Assembly (NCBI RefSeq): GCF_000768685.1
Contig: NZ_AVPK01000007.1
Location: forward strand, 62,001-126,000
Origin: Knoellia subterranea KCTC 19937
GTDB lineage: Bacteria; Actinomycetota; Actinomycetes; Actinomycetales; Dermatophilaceae
Reading direction: 5' to 3'
DNA length: 64,000 bases
This document shows positions 52,903-62,678 of this stretch, in pieces; position 1 is the first letter of the stretch; every line of letters begins with the position of its first letter. The notes below the pieces were generated by a model. The model was not told the DNA's origin, did no database searches, and was given only the letters and a program-made list of their open reading frames with translations. Made by a program: the position numbers and the translations under genes.

Positions 52903-53184
52903 TCACTCTTCGTCGTCGGAGTCGTCCCAGTCGTCGCCGCCCTCGGCCTCGGCGTCTTCCTCGTCGTCCTCGTCCCAGTCGTCGAGGTCGTCGTCGTCCT
53001 CTTCGAGGTCGTCGCCGAACTCCTCGCCGTCGTCGCTGAGCGCGGGTCGGGAGAAGTCGGTGTCGGGATCGACGGCGTAGTCGTCACTCACCTCGTCCCA
53101 CTCGTCGATCGCGTCCTTGTCGAGGTCGAGACGGACTTCGTCGCGTATGCCGTCCGCTTCCGTGTTCTTGGCCGTGCCACTCAT
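52903..53184 (-). CDS. Small poly-acidic protein
   Basis: This 93-residue protein has an ordinary first half (MSGTAKNTEADGIRDEVRLDL) and a last 45 residues almost wholly Asp and Glu with a few Trp and Gly. ATG 53184 has a GGAGC site, and the N-terminal codons look normally biased. It lies beside the CsbD-like gene and may be a related stress or histone-mimic-like protein; no family is recognised. The 13-base word at 53145 encodes EADGIR, a reading frame unlike those in other genes. Confidence 0.65.
   Translation of the reverse strand: MSGTAKNTEADGIRDEVRLDLDKDAIDEWDEVSDDYAVDPDTDFSRPALSDDGEEFGDDLEEDDDDLDDWDEDDEEDAEAEGGDDWDDSDDEE
53145..53157 (+). repeat. 13-base iterated word, copy 11
   Basis: Exact GTATGCCGTCCGC; the minus-strand acidic-protein gene reads it as Ala-Asp-Gly-Ile. 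Confidence 0.9.
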
Positions 53185-53261
53185 CGCGTGCTCCGTTCGC
53201 TGCGTCGTGCTCGATCGGGAGGGGAGAACCGTGCACGTCCAGTTGTACCGCGCGAAGTCGC

Positions 53262-53267
53262 TAGAGT
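53262..53267 (+). promoter_or_regulatory. Candidate -10 element of ahcY
   Basis: TAGAGT at 53262-53267 would give a leader of about 90 bases containing small GC-rich hairpins (GCGGG-TGATAC-CCCGC near 53280-53295) before ATG 53364. No clear -35 is visible. Confidence 0.45.
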
Positions 53268-53363
53268 GGAGGGTGCCGGCGCGGGTGATACCCCGCTCTC
53301 ATGTGTTCGCCCAGATGGGCTGCGCCGGGTCGTAAACCCAACACTCAACGGAAGAGTTCACGC

Positions 53364-54797
<1,434 letters not shown>

Positions 54798-54843
54798 GAG
54801 TTCGCCTCTCGAGTCGCCTTTCGCGTTGTCTCACAACGCATCC

Positions 54844-54880
54844 GGTATGCCGTCCGCTCACCAAGAGCGGGCGGCATACC
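54844..54880 (+). terminator. ahcY terminator built from the 13-base word
   Basis: GGTATGCCGTCCGCTC (54844-54859) and GAGCGGGCGGCATACC (54865-54880) form a 16-bp stem with one G-U wobble and a 5-base ACCAA loop. It starts 46 bases after the ahcY stop. Both arms are copies of the iterated word (the second with one change). Confidence 0.8.
54845..54857 (+). repeat. 13-base iterated word, copy 12 (terminator arm)
   Basis: Exact GTATGCCGTCCGC as the 5' arm of the ahcY terminator, with a one-mismatch inverted copy at 54867-54879 as the 3' arm. Confidence 0.9.
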
Positions 54881-54998
54881 GCCGTTTGTGGCTGGGTGAG
54901 TCGCGGATCGGGGCGTGGGATGTGTCGTATCTGCGTGGTTCCGTTCGTGGTGTGACTGACAGGCTGCAACCAGTGACCCATCCAGAGGGAGAGTGCGC

Positions 54999-56168
54999 AT
55001 GAGCAAGGTCAAGGTTTTGGTGTCCGGGGCGAGCATCGCGGGGCCGGCGTTGGCCCACTGGCTGCACCGTTACGGTGCCGAGGTGACCGTGGTCGAGATC
55101 GCGCCCGAGTTGCGGCCGGGTGGGCAGGCCGTTGACGCGCGCGGTGTCGCCAAGGAGGCCATTCGCCGGATGGGGCTGGACGCCACGATCCGGGCGGCGT
55201 GCACGAACACCAAGGGTGCCTACGAGGTCGACGCCGACGGGACCGTGCTCGAGACGATGCCGGTCGAGGACAGTGACGGTGATGGCTACGTCTCCGAGAT
55301 CGAGATCCTCCGCGGCGACCTGACCCGGATCCTCTACGAGGACACCCGCGATGACGTCGAGTACGTCTTCGGCGACCGCATTGCCGAGCTCACCCAGGAC
55401 GACGACGGGGTCGACGTCGTCTTCGCAAGCGGACGTCGGGCGCGCTACGACCTCGTTGTCGGCGCCGATGGGCTGCACTCGTCGCTGCGCTCGATGGTCT
55501 TCGGGCCGCGCGAACAGTTCGTGCGTCACCTGGGTCTCGTGCTGGCGTTCTACACCGTCCCCAACGAGTTCGGGATCGACGGCTGGCTGCTCGACTACCG
55601 GGAGGGTGGGCGCTGGGCCGGGCTGCGGCCGGTGCCGGACCCGTCGCGCGCCATCGCGATGCTGTCCTTCCCGGCGCCGGAGGAGGAGTTCGACCACCGC
55701 GACGTCGAGGCCCAGAAGCGCCTGCTCCGCGAGCACATGGCTGGCTTCGGGTGGGAGACCTCGCGGATCCTCGAGCACCTCGACGACACCCCCGACTTCT
55801 ACCTCGACCAGGTGGCGCAGGTCGTCATGCCCCAGTGGCACACGGGACGGGTCGGGCTCATCGGTGACGCCGCGTGGAGCGCCTCGCCGATGTCGGGAGG
55901 CGGCACCGGGCTCGCCCTGGTCGGCGCCTACTTCCTCGCCGGCGAGCTAGCCGCCGCGCGCTGGGATCCGACCGTCGGGTTCGCCAACTACGAGGAGCGA
56001 ATGCGCGACTACGTCGAGGCCAACCAGGAGATCGGCCGGATGCACGTTGCGATGATCACCGCCGACCCCTCGGCGGGTCCTGCCGAGGAGCCCGACATGG
56101 AGGCGATGATGCCGCTCATCGAGCGCGCGGTGAACGGGCCTCAGCTCCTGGACTACGCCACCCCCTAG
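54999..56168 (+). CDS. FAD-dependent monooxygenase
   Basis: This 389-residue flavoprotein has the N-terminal dinucleotide-binding motif VLVSGASIAGPALAHWL, the GD motif RVGLIGDAAWSASPMSGGGTGLA and the mid-protein DG motif VVGADGLHSSLR. These define the PHBH/UbiH class that hydroxylates aromatic or similar substrates. ATG 54999 has GAGGGAGAG upstream; GTG 54993 is an alternative. The substrate is unknown. It follows ahcY but lies beyond its terminator. Confidence 0.9.
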   Translation: MSKVKVLVSGASIAGPALAHWLHRYGAEVTVVEIAPELRPGGQAVDARGVAKEAIRRMGLDATIRAACTNTKGAYEVDADGTVLETMPVEDSDGDGYVSEIEILRGDLTRILYEDTRDDVEYVFGDRIAELTQDDDGVDVVFASGRRARYDLVVGADGLHSSLRSMVFGPREQFVRHLGLVLAFYTVPNEFGIDGWLLDYREGGRWAGLRPVPDPSRAIAMLSFPAPEEEFDHRDVEAQKRLLREHMAGFGWETSRILEHLDDTPDFYLDQVAQVVMPQWHTGRVGLIGDAAWSASPMSGGGTGLALVGAYFLAGELAAARWDPTVGFANYEERMRDYVEANQEIGRMHVAMITADPSAGPAEEPDMEAMMPLIERAVNGPQLLDYATP

Positions 56169-56261
56169 GGCCGGTCCGTCCGGATGGTGCCGTTCGCCCA
56201 CGGGATGGGCACTTGGGTTCGCTTGCGTCGGAAACGCGCACGGCCTCGCGGCGCCGCACCC

Positions 56262-56267
56262 TAGCCT
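56262..56267 (+). promoter_or_regulatory. Leaderless -10 element before a nine-codon leader ORF
   Basis: TAGCCT at 56262-56267 lies 6 bases before ATG 56274. Confidence 0.45.
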
Positions 56268-56273
56268 CGCAAC

Positions 56274-56303
56274 ATGCGAACCCGTGTGGCGGTGACTCGG
56301 TGA
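56274..56303 (+). CDS. Leader peptide MRTRVAVTR, coupled to the next gene
   Basis: A nine-codon ORF (MRTRVAVTR) starts 6 bases after a TAGCCT hexamer and ends TGA at 56301-56303, overlapping the GTG start at 56300 (GTGA). This is the arrangement of a leaderless upstream ORF that delivers ribosomes to the following gene. Three arginines in nine codons could make it sensitive to arginyl-tRNA supply. No protein family is possible at this length; evidence is purely positional. Confidence 0.45.
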   Translation: MRTRVAVTR

Positions 56304-56551
56304 ACTACGACCGGCCGCAGTGGGTCTACGTCGGCAACGGCACCTTCCGTTACTGGGACGGCGACATCTGGACCGACGAGTACCGCGAGGGCGACGAGCA
56401 CCTCAAGGAGCCGCCGCCGGAGTGGGACGGTGCCAAACATGCCGCCGATCGACACGGAGCGCACGAACGACGCGGCCCGTCACTCGTCTGGATCGCCGTC
56501 GCCCTCCTTGCATTGGTGGGTGTGGTCGCCGTGGCGCTGCTGCTCGGCTAA
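56300..56551 (+). CDS. Small membrane protein
   Basis: This 83-residue protein has a tyrosine/tryptophan-rich N-terminal segment (MNYDRPQWVYVGNGTFRYWD), a charged middle and one C-terminal membrane helix (SLVWIAVALLALVGVVAVALLLG). GTG 56300 fits the overlap with the leader ORF stop. The N-terminal WDGDIWTDEY segment recalls the short domain found in many actinobacterial membrane proteins (DUF2510-like), with the helix as anchor. Function is unknown. Confidence 0.7.
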   Translation: MNYDRPQWVYVGNGTFRYWDGDIWTDEYREGDEHLKEPPPEWDGAKHAADRHGAHERRGPSLVWIAVALLALVGVVAVALLLG

Positions 56552-56600
56552 CGTTGTCGGCCGCGCGGCGCGAGGGCGACGTCTGCGTCATGCTGGTGAC

Positions 56601-56798
56601 ATGACGGATCAGCGGTGGCGGGTGGATGCGAGTTCGGTGATTCTCCTGCTGCTGCCCACCTTGCTCGTGGCCACGGGACTCGTGTGGGCGCTGATGACGG
56701 GCTACTGGCCGCTCATTCTGTGGATGCTGTTTTTCGCAGGTGCGCTCGTGGCCGGCTTCCTTCAAGCCCGCCGAGCGCGCCGCAGCGCTCGCCAGTGA
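56601..56798 (+). CDS. Small two-helix membrane protein
   Basis: This 65-residue protein has two hydrophobic segments (VILLLLPTLLVATGLVW and WPLILWMLFFAGALVAGF) and a basic RRARRSARQ end. ATG 56601 is the first plausible start in frame. It is separated from the preceding small membrane protein gene by 49 bases and may be cotranscribed. No family recognised. Confidence 0.6.
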   Translation: MTDQRWRVDASSVILLLLPTLLVATGLVWALMTGYWPLILWMLFFAGALVAGFLQARRARRSARQ

Positions 56799-56982
56799 AT
56801 CGGAAATTGGAAGGCGCCACGGTGACCAACGCTGCTACGTTGCAGCCGATCGTGACCGACCGGCTGGAGGTGAGACCCGTGAACGCAGTGTCAGCGCAGG
56901 GTGCTCCCTCGCCGCGCACGATCCGGCGAGCCGCGTAGCCGCGTCGGGAGCGCCACCGGGCTTCTCGCGGAAGGCGACTCCC

Positions 56983-57594
56983 ATGAACACCACATCATCT
57001 ACCGGCTTCACCCACCGTTGCGCACTCGTCCTCGCCGGCGGGGGAGCGGCCGGCAACGCCTGGCAGATCGGCGTCCTCGCCGGCCTCGCCGAAGCCGGCC
57101 TCGACGTCACCACCGCGGACGTGGTCATCGGCACGTCGTCGGGTTCGACGACGGCCGCGCTCGTGACGGGTCCGACCCCGCTCACAGAGTTGTATGCCGC
57201 CACGCAGGTTCCCGTGACCGGCGGCTGGGTCGGGAGGGCGGCCCGGGTCACCGGGCCGTGCCGTGTCCGGTCCGGACTACCTTGCGTGGTCGGACGCCCT
57301 CATCGCCGCGTCCTCCGACCCGGCAGACATGCGTCGCCGTTTGGGTGCTGCTGCGCTCGAGCTCGACACGACGAATGGCGCTGCAGCAGAACGGTGACGG
57401 GCAGTCGTGCGCTCTCGCCTGCCCGGCGCCGAATGGCCCACGGACCAGCGGCTGCTCGTTGCCGCCGTCGACGCGGTGACGGGGGAGCCGGTCGTCTTCG
57501 ACCGCGACAGCGGGGTCGAGCTCGTCGACGCCGTCGCAGCGAGCACGTCGGCGATGACGCCGTACCGGATCGGTGAACGCCGCTTCCTCGACAC
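56983..57594 (+). pseudogene. Patatin-like phospholipase pseudogene
   Basis: The first 80 codons from ATG 56983 match a patatin N-terminus: CALVLAGGGAAGNAWQIGVL (oxyanion glycine loop) and IGTSSGSTTAAL (nucleophile serine in GxSxG). Similarity then breaks near 57200-57260 and resumes in another frame (ADMRRRLGAAALELD, then VDAVTGEPVVFDRDSG and YRIGERRFLD). In that frame a TGA at 57395-57397 replaces a probable Trp codon. The catalytic Asp-Gly segment that should follow is missing, because the sequence joins a different gene near 57594. The gene is dead: a frameshift, a premature stop and a lost 3' end. Confidence 0.78.
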
Positions 57595-58138
57595 CACGTG
57601 GTCCTCCACCAAGGCGCAGATCTTCGTCAAGATCGGCCTCGAGGACCTCCAACGCCGCGCCGGCGCTGGCTCCCTCCTCGGCGGACTGTCCACCGGCGAC
57701 CTCGTCACCCCCGAGACGGTCCGCAAATGGGCCTGCGACGCGACGATCATCCCGACCGTTCTCAACTCGTGCGGCGAAGTCGTCGACCTCGGCCGAGCCG
57801 AACGCCTCTTCCAACCCGGACAGATCAAGCGCATCTGGCAGCGCGACGGGCACTGCACCTATCCCGGCTGCGACGCGCCCCCGGCGTGGTGCGATGCCCA
57901 CCACCTCATTCACTGGATCGACGGCGGCCTCACCGACCTCGACAACGCCGCCCTGCTCTGCCAGCGCCACCACACCGTCGTCCACTCCCAGCGCTACTTC
58001 GGCAGCGTCGAGACCGACGAGCAGGGACGAAGCCACGTCGTCTGGGACCGCACCCCCGGTGCCTACGACGATGCCCTCGCACAGCGGACACCCCTGCCCT
58101 TCGCCTCCGGCGACGACAGTTCCAGGCACCGACGATGA
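57595..58138 (+). pseudogene. DUF222/HNH (13E12-type) protein, 3' fragment
   Basis: From about 57595 the same frame becomes the C-terminal part of an actinobacterial DUF222-HNH protein: TVRKWACDATIIPTVLNS, then the HNH core HCTYPGCDAPPAWCDAHHLIHW and DNAALLCQRHHTVVH. The roughly 300-residue DUF222 portion is missing. The frame is open back to GTG 57407, so a chimeric patatin-HNH protein of 243 residues could be made, but neither half is complete. These REP13E12-like genes are often repeated and mobile in actinobacteria, so recombination with another copy may have caused the join. Confidence 0.78.
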
Positions 58139-58462
58139 CCCCGCCCCACACCCTGCCGCCCCTGCGCGACAGGGCATCCGGCGCGCCCGCGTGCACCATT
58201 CCCGGGACCACCACGACGCAAGCCCGCGCCCCACGAGAACGCGCGCTCCCGGCATACCCGGAGATCACGCGAGGGACCCGACGCGCAAGGCCACGGGCCC
58301 ACGCCACGCTCCCACCGCGCAACAACAGGACTCCCCAGCACGCCCAAGGTGCCCGGCTCACCCAGTTCGCTGTGCGAACATGGGGGACCGGCGCTGGGCA
58401 GCGCCGGCTCAGGTGTGCCACCGAAATTCGTGCCACTGATCCCGTGCCACAGGAGGACTGAC
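58139..58462. other. Intergenic region upstream of mtrA
   Basis: About 320 bases without a convincing gene. CCGGCGCTG (58388-58396) and CAGCGCCGG (58399-58407) form a perfect 9-bp dyad 55 bases before mtrA, and AGGAGG at 58451-58456 is its ribosome-binding site. The first part, after the HNH fragment, is probably decayed coding sequence. Confidence 0.5.
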
Positions 58463-59140
58463 GTGAAGGGTCGCGTGCTCGTCGTCGACGACGACCTCGC
58501 TCTCGCGGAGATGCTCGGCATCGTGCTGCGCAACGAAGGCCTGGAGGTCGACCACGTCGCCGACGGCAACAGTGCGCTCGGCGCGTTCCGTGAGACCCGC
58601 CCCGACGTCGTGCTCCTCGACGTCATGCTGCCCGGCATCGACGGCCTCGAAGTATGCCGTCGCATCCGCGCCGAGTCCGGCGTCCCGATCGTCATGCTCA
58701 CCGCCCGCACCGACACCATCGACGTCGTCGTCGGCCTGGAGTCGGGCGCGGACGACTACGTCGTCAAGCCGTTCAAGCCGCAGGAGCTCATCGCCCGCGT
58801 GCGTGCCCGGCTCCGCCGCGGCGACGACGTCGAGCCCGAGCGCCTCACCATCGGCGACCTCGCCATCGACGTCGCCGGCCACTCCGTCAAGCGCGACGGC
58901 GAGACCCTCAACCTCACCCCGCTCGAGTTCGACCTCCTTGTCGCGCTCGCCCGCAAGCCGTGGCAGGTCTTCACCCGCGAGGTGCTGCTCGAGCAGGTGT
59001 GGGGCTACCGCCACGCCGGTGATACCCGCCTCGTCAACGTCCACGTCCAGCGGCTGCGCTCCAAGATCGAGAAGGACCCCGAGAAGCCCGAGATTGTCGT
59101 GACGGTGCGCGGTGTCGGCTACCGAGCGGGGCCGGCCTGA
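58463..59140 (+). CDS. mtrA: Response regulator MtrA
   Basis: This 225-residue OmpR-type regulator has a receiver domain with the acidic pocket VLVVDDD, phospho-acceptor Asp53 in VVLLDVMLPG and the conserved Lys in VKPFKP, then a winged-helix DNA-binding domain (LTPLEFDLLVALARKP, TRLVNVHVQRLRSKI). MtrA controls cell-division and wall genes in actinobacteria. GTG 58463 has AGGAGG at ideal spacing. mtrB follows after 2 bases. Confidence 0.96.
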   Translation: MKGRVLVVDDDLALAEMLGIVLRNEGLEVDHVADGNSALGAFRETRPDVVLLDVMLPGIDGLEVCRRIRAESGVPIVMLTARTDTIDVVVGLESGADDYVVKPFKPQELIARVRARLRRGDDVEPERLTIGDLAIDVAGHSVKRDGETLNLTPLEFDLLVALARKPWQVFTREVLLEQVWGYRHAGDTRLVNVHVQRLRSKIEKDPEKPEIVVTVRGVGYRAGPA

Positions 59141-59142
59141 CC

Positions 59143-60840
59143 ATGGCGGACTCGCCGACCGCCCGTCCCACCGGCGCAGGGTCGGCACCGTCTCCCGCGT
59201 CGTCATCGGCCACCGCGGCGCGCCGCGCCCAGCACTTCGGCATCAACGTCGGGCGCAGCCTGCGCTCCATGGGTCACGCCGTCGGCGGTGTCGTCGCCGC
59301 GCTGACCCGGACGTGGCGGCGCTCCCTCCAGTTCCGTGTCGTGTCGACGACCGTCGTCCTCGGCATGATCGTCGTCTCCCTGCTCGGCTCCTACCTCTAC
59401 AACGAGATCGCCACGGGGCTCGAGGACCAGCGGATCGAGACGAGCGAATACGAGGCGCGCACCCTCACCGCCCAGGCGCAGGACCGCTGGGAGACGACGA
59501 CCGCGTCGAACGCGCAGGACCTCAACCTGTCCGCCATCGACATCATGAAGTCGCTGCTCACGCCGCCGGGGCCGGAGCCGTCGCGCTACGTCATCATGCT
59601 GCGCGGCGTGAAGAACACCGAGCAGATCCAGCTCAACGCACTCGAGTCCGGTGGGCTCGGCGTCGCCGCGGTGCCGCAGGAGATCCGGCAGAAGGTCGCC
59701 GCCGACCCGACCCACCAGCAAAAGATGGTCAGCACGATCCTCCTCGACGGCCAGCAGGTCCCGGCCGTATTCGTCGGCACAGGCGTCGAAGTGCCGCGAG
59801 CCGGTCGCTACGACCTCTACTACATCTATCCGATGACGCAGGAGATCCAGACGATGAGTCTGATCTCCACGGCATTCACGATCGCCGGGCTCACGCTCAT
59901 CGCCCTCGTCGGTGCCGTCGCCTGGGTCGTCACGCGCCTCGTCGTCACCCCCGTTCGACGCGCCGCCGAGGTCTCCGAACGTCTCGCGTCGGGCAAACTG
60001 AATGAACGTATGCCGTCCCGCGGCGAGGATGATCTGGCCCTCCTCGGCACGTCGTTCAACGCGATGGCCGACAGCCTCCAGTCGCAGATCCGCCAGCTCG
60101 AAGGGCTGAGCCGCGTCCAGCAGCGGTTCGTCTCCGACGTCTCCCACGAGCTGCGCACGCCGCTGACCACGATTCGCATGGCCGGCGACCTGCTCTATGA
60201 CTCCCGCGCGGATTTCGAGCCCGTCGCGTCGCGCTCGGCCGAGCTGCTCCAGGGTGAACTCGACCGCTTCGAGTCGCTCCTGTCCGACCTGCTCGAGATC
60301 AGCCGCTTCGACGCCGGTGCGGCAGCTCTCGACCCCGCCCGCGTCGACCTGCGCGGCACCGTCGCCGGCGTCATCGCCGCCGCCCAACCGCTCGCCGACC
60401 GACGCGGGTCGACCGTCGACGTCGTGGCCCCCGGGCCGGTCGAGGTCGAGGTCGACGAACGCCGCGTCGAACGCATCCTGCGCAACCTCGTCGTCAACGC
60501 CATCGAGCACGGCGAGGGCAAGCCCGTCACCGTCCACCTGCGCGCCGGCGATGGCTCGGTCGCCGTCGTGGTCGAGGACCACGGCGTCGGTCTGCGTCAG
60601 GGCGAGGCGTCCATGGTGTTCAACCGCTTCTGGCGCGCCGACCCGGCCCGCGCACGCACCACCGGCGGCACCGGCCTCGGACTCGCGATCGCCCTCGAGG
60701 ACGCGCGCCTGCACAACGGCTGGCTCCAGGCATGGGGCGAGCCCGGCGTCGGGTCACGCTTCCGACTGACCCTGCCGCAGCGGGCAGGTGACTCGCTCAC
60801 CTCGTCACCGCTACCGCTCTCGCCGGGGGAGCGGACATGA
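59143..60840 (+). CDS. mtrB: Sensor histidine kinase MtrB
   Basis: This 565-residue kinase has a cytoplasmic N-terminal extension, two membrane helices (about 65-85 and 240-265), an extracytoplasmic sensor between them, a HAMP domain, the H-box SDVSHELRTPLTTIRM with phospho-acceptor His335, and ATP-binding motifs (NLVVNAIEHGEG, VEDHGVGL, GGTGLGLAIA). It phosphorylates MtrA in response to envelope state, aided by LpqB. ATG 59143 lies 2 bases after mtrA. Its stop overlaps the lpqB ATG (ATGA). Confidence 0.96.
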   Translation: MADSPTARPTGAGSAPSPASSSATAARRAQHFGINVGRSLRSMGHAVGGVVAALTRTWRRSLQFRVVSTTVVLGMIVVSLLGSYLYNEIATGLEDQRIETSEYEARTLTAQAQDRWETTTASNAQDLNLSAIDIMKSLLTPPGPEPSRYVIMLRGVKNTEQIQLNALESGGLGVAAVPQEIRQKVAADPTHQQKMVSTILLDGQQVPAVFVGTGVEVPRAGRYDLYYIYPMTQEIQTMSLISTAFTIAGLTLIALVGAVAWVVTRLVVTPVRRAAEVSERLASGKLNERMPSRGEDDLALLGTSFNAMADSLQSQIRQLEGLSRVQQRFVSDVSHELRTPLTTIRMAGDLLYDSRADFEPVASRSAELLQGELDRFESLLSDLLEISRFDAGAAALDPARVDLRGTVAGVIAAAQPLADRRGSTVDVVAPGPVEVEVDERRVERILRNLVVNAIEHGEGKPVTVHLRAGDGSVAVVVEDHGVGLRQGEASMVFNRFWRADPARARTTGGTGLGLAIALEDARLHNGWLQAWGEPGVGSRFRLTLPQRAGDSLTSSPLPLSPGERT

Positions 60841-62609
60841 GCACCCTTCGCTCGGCCCGCGCCCTCGTCACTGTTCTGGCGGTCGTCGCTGTCCTCGTCT
60901 CCGGGTGCACCTCCATCGGACGACCCCGCGACGTCGAACCCGGACTCGAGGTCCGTGGCGGCGACGTCGAACCCGTGCGCGCGATCTTCCCGACGCCTCC
61001 GCCGCAGGCGACCCAGCAACAGATCGTCTCCGGCTTCGTCCGGGCCGGCGCCGCCAGCGACGGCAACTACGAGATCGCGATGAGCTACCTCACGCCCGAG
61101 GCAGCCAAGGGGTGGCGACCCGAGGGCGAGATCGTCCTCTATTCGACGACCACCGCGTTCACCGTGACCCCGCAACTGCCCAACCTCGCCACCCTCTCCG
61201 GCGTCATCGAGGGCACGATCAGCCCGGACGGTCGCTACGTCAACGCTCCCGGAGGGGCCAAGCGCAGCGTCCAGTTCGAGTTCGCCCGGATCAACGGCGA
61301 ATGGCGAATCAGCAATGTTCCCAAGGAGTTCGGCCGCTGGATCACCACGTCCGACCTCGGCCGACTGCTCAAGCCCTACACCGTCCACTACCTCGCCTCC
61401 GACCGCCGCGCCCTCGTCCCCGACCGGCGCTGGTTCCCGCGCGACCACCTCGCCACGCGACTGGCACGTGCGCAGCTGGCCGACCCACCGGCATACCTCC
61501 AGGGTTCGGTGCGCAACGACATCCCGAGCGGTGCACGGCTCACGGCCGACGCGGTCTCGGTGACGGACGGCATCGCGAGCGTCGAGATCACCGGTCGCGT
61601 CCCGACCGACCAGGTGCAGCGCGAGAACGTCTGGGCCCAGATCGTCTCGACCCTCCTCCAGGACAGCGGCATCCAGGGCGTCACCGTCAAGGTGGAGGAC
61701 ACCACCCTGGAGCTGCCCGACGTCGACCTGCCGGTCCGCACCCTCGACCAGATCAAGTTCCCGGAGACCCCCACCCCGGCGTTGGGCCGGCCCGTCGTGC
61801 GCCGCGGCACCGGTCTCTATCTCCTGCCCAACACCTCGACCGTCGACCAGGACCCGCAGAAGTCCGGGCACGTCGACGTCGAGAGTGCCTTCCACTCGCT
61901 CGCACTGTCGCCGGACCGCTCCGAGATGGCGGCGGTCGACCCCGACGGGCAGGGGCTGTCCCGCTTCCGGGGGACGACCCGCTACGAGATGCCGTTCTAC
62001 GGCACCGACGTCGGCCACCCGGCCTATGACACCCGCGGCTACCTGTGGGCCGGCGGGCGGGGCATCGACGACGACTCGGAGATGAGGCTGTGGGCCTTCA
62101 ACGTCACGGCCGACCCGACCCAGACGCGACAGTCGCCCGCGACCCCCATCGAGGCGGACTGGCTCAAGGGACGCAAGGTCATCGAGTCCAAGCCCTCGCC
62201 CAACGGCGACCGGGTGGCGATCCTGCACACGGCCGACAACGGCAAGGACCCCCGCATCGACGTCGCCGGTGTCATCCGTGGCGCAGTCGGCCGTCCCGAA
62301 CGGCTGTCGTCCCCGCAACGCCTCGGTGACGCCCTCGTCGGGGTCACCGGACTCGTCTGGCTCTCGGACCTCAGCATCGCCACCCTCGCCACCCGCCAGG
62401 GCACGGCCGGTCCGCGCAGCCCGTGGGTCATCACCGTGGACGGGCAGGCGCTGTCCCTCACCGCGACGCCGACCGCCACGGCGATCACCTCCGGGGGAGG
62501 GGAGCGCGGCATCCTCGTCACCACCTCCGACGGCACCGTCCTGAGCCGCGCCGGTCAGCAGTGGGTGACGCTCGGCAAGGGCACCGACGTGCTCGTCGCC
62601 GGGCGCTGA
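60837..62609 (+). CDS. lpqB: Lipoprotein LpqB, MtrAB partner
   Basis: This 590-residue lipoprotein has a signal with lipobox VAVLVSGCTS (Cys22), a GerMN-type domain at about residues 200-320 and a C-terminal beta-propeller-like LpqB domain (SLALSPDRSEMAAVDPDG, VIESKPSPNGDRVAILHT). LpqB binds the extracytoplasmic part of MtrB and modulates signalling. ATG 60837 overlaps the mtrB stop, as in mycobacteria. Confidence 0.95.
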   Translation: MSTLRSARALVTVLAVVAVLVSGCTSIGRPRDVEPGLEVRGGDVEPVRAIFPTPPPQATQQQIVSGFVRAGAASDGNYEIAMSYLTPEAAKGWRPEGEIVLYSTTTAFTVTPQLPNLATLSGVIEGTISPDGRYVNAPGGAKRSVQFEFARINGEWRISNVPKEFGRWITTSDLGRLLKPYTVHYLASDRRALVPDRRWFPRDHLATRLARAQLADPPAYLQGSVRNDIPSGARLTADAVSVTDGIASVEITGRVPTDQVQRENVWAQIVSTLLQDSGIQGVTVKVEDTTLELPDVDLPVRTLDQIKFPETPTPALGRPVVRRGTGLYLLPNTSTVDQDPQKSGHVDVESAFHSLALSPDRSEMAAVDPDGQGLSRFRGTTRYEMPFYGTDVGHPAYDTRGYLWAGGRGIDDDSEMRLWAFNVTADPTQTRQSPATPIEADWLKGRKVIESKPSPNGDRVAILHTADNGKDPRIDVAGVIRGAVGRPERLSSPQRLGDALVGVTGLVWLSDLSIATLATRQGTAGPRSPWVITVDGQALSLTATPTATAITSGGGERGILVTTSDGTVLSRAGQQWVTLGKGTDVLVAGR

Positions 62610-62678
62610 CGCGCTCGTCCTGTCCACAGGCGGCTGATCACCTGCTCGTCGTCCACAGATCGTGGGGCGGGCTGGCGG

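Noticed and set aside
53262-53363. Possible SAH or SAM riboswitch in the ahcY leader
   Set aside because: Small hairpins are present, but the conserved SAH and SAM-IV sequence blocks are not. A covariance-model search would be decisive.
56822-56938. Small ORF VTNAATLQPIVTDRLEVRP before the patatin pseudogene
   Set aside because: Open and GTG-initiated, but with no ribosome-binding site or recognisable family; it may be a fragment of a decayed gene.
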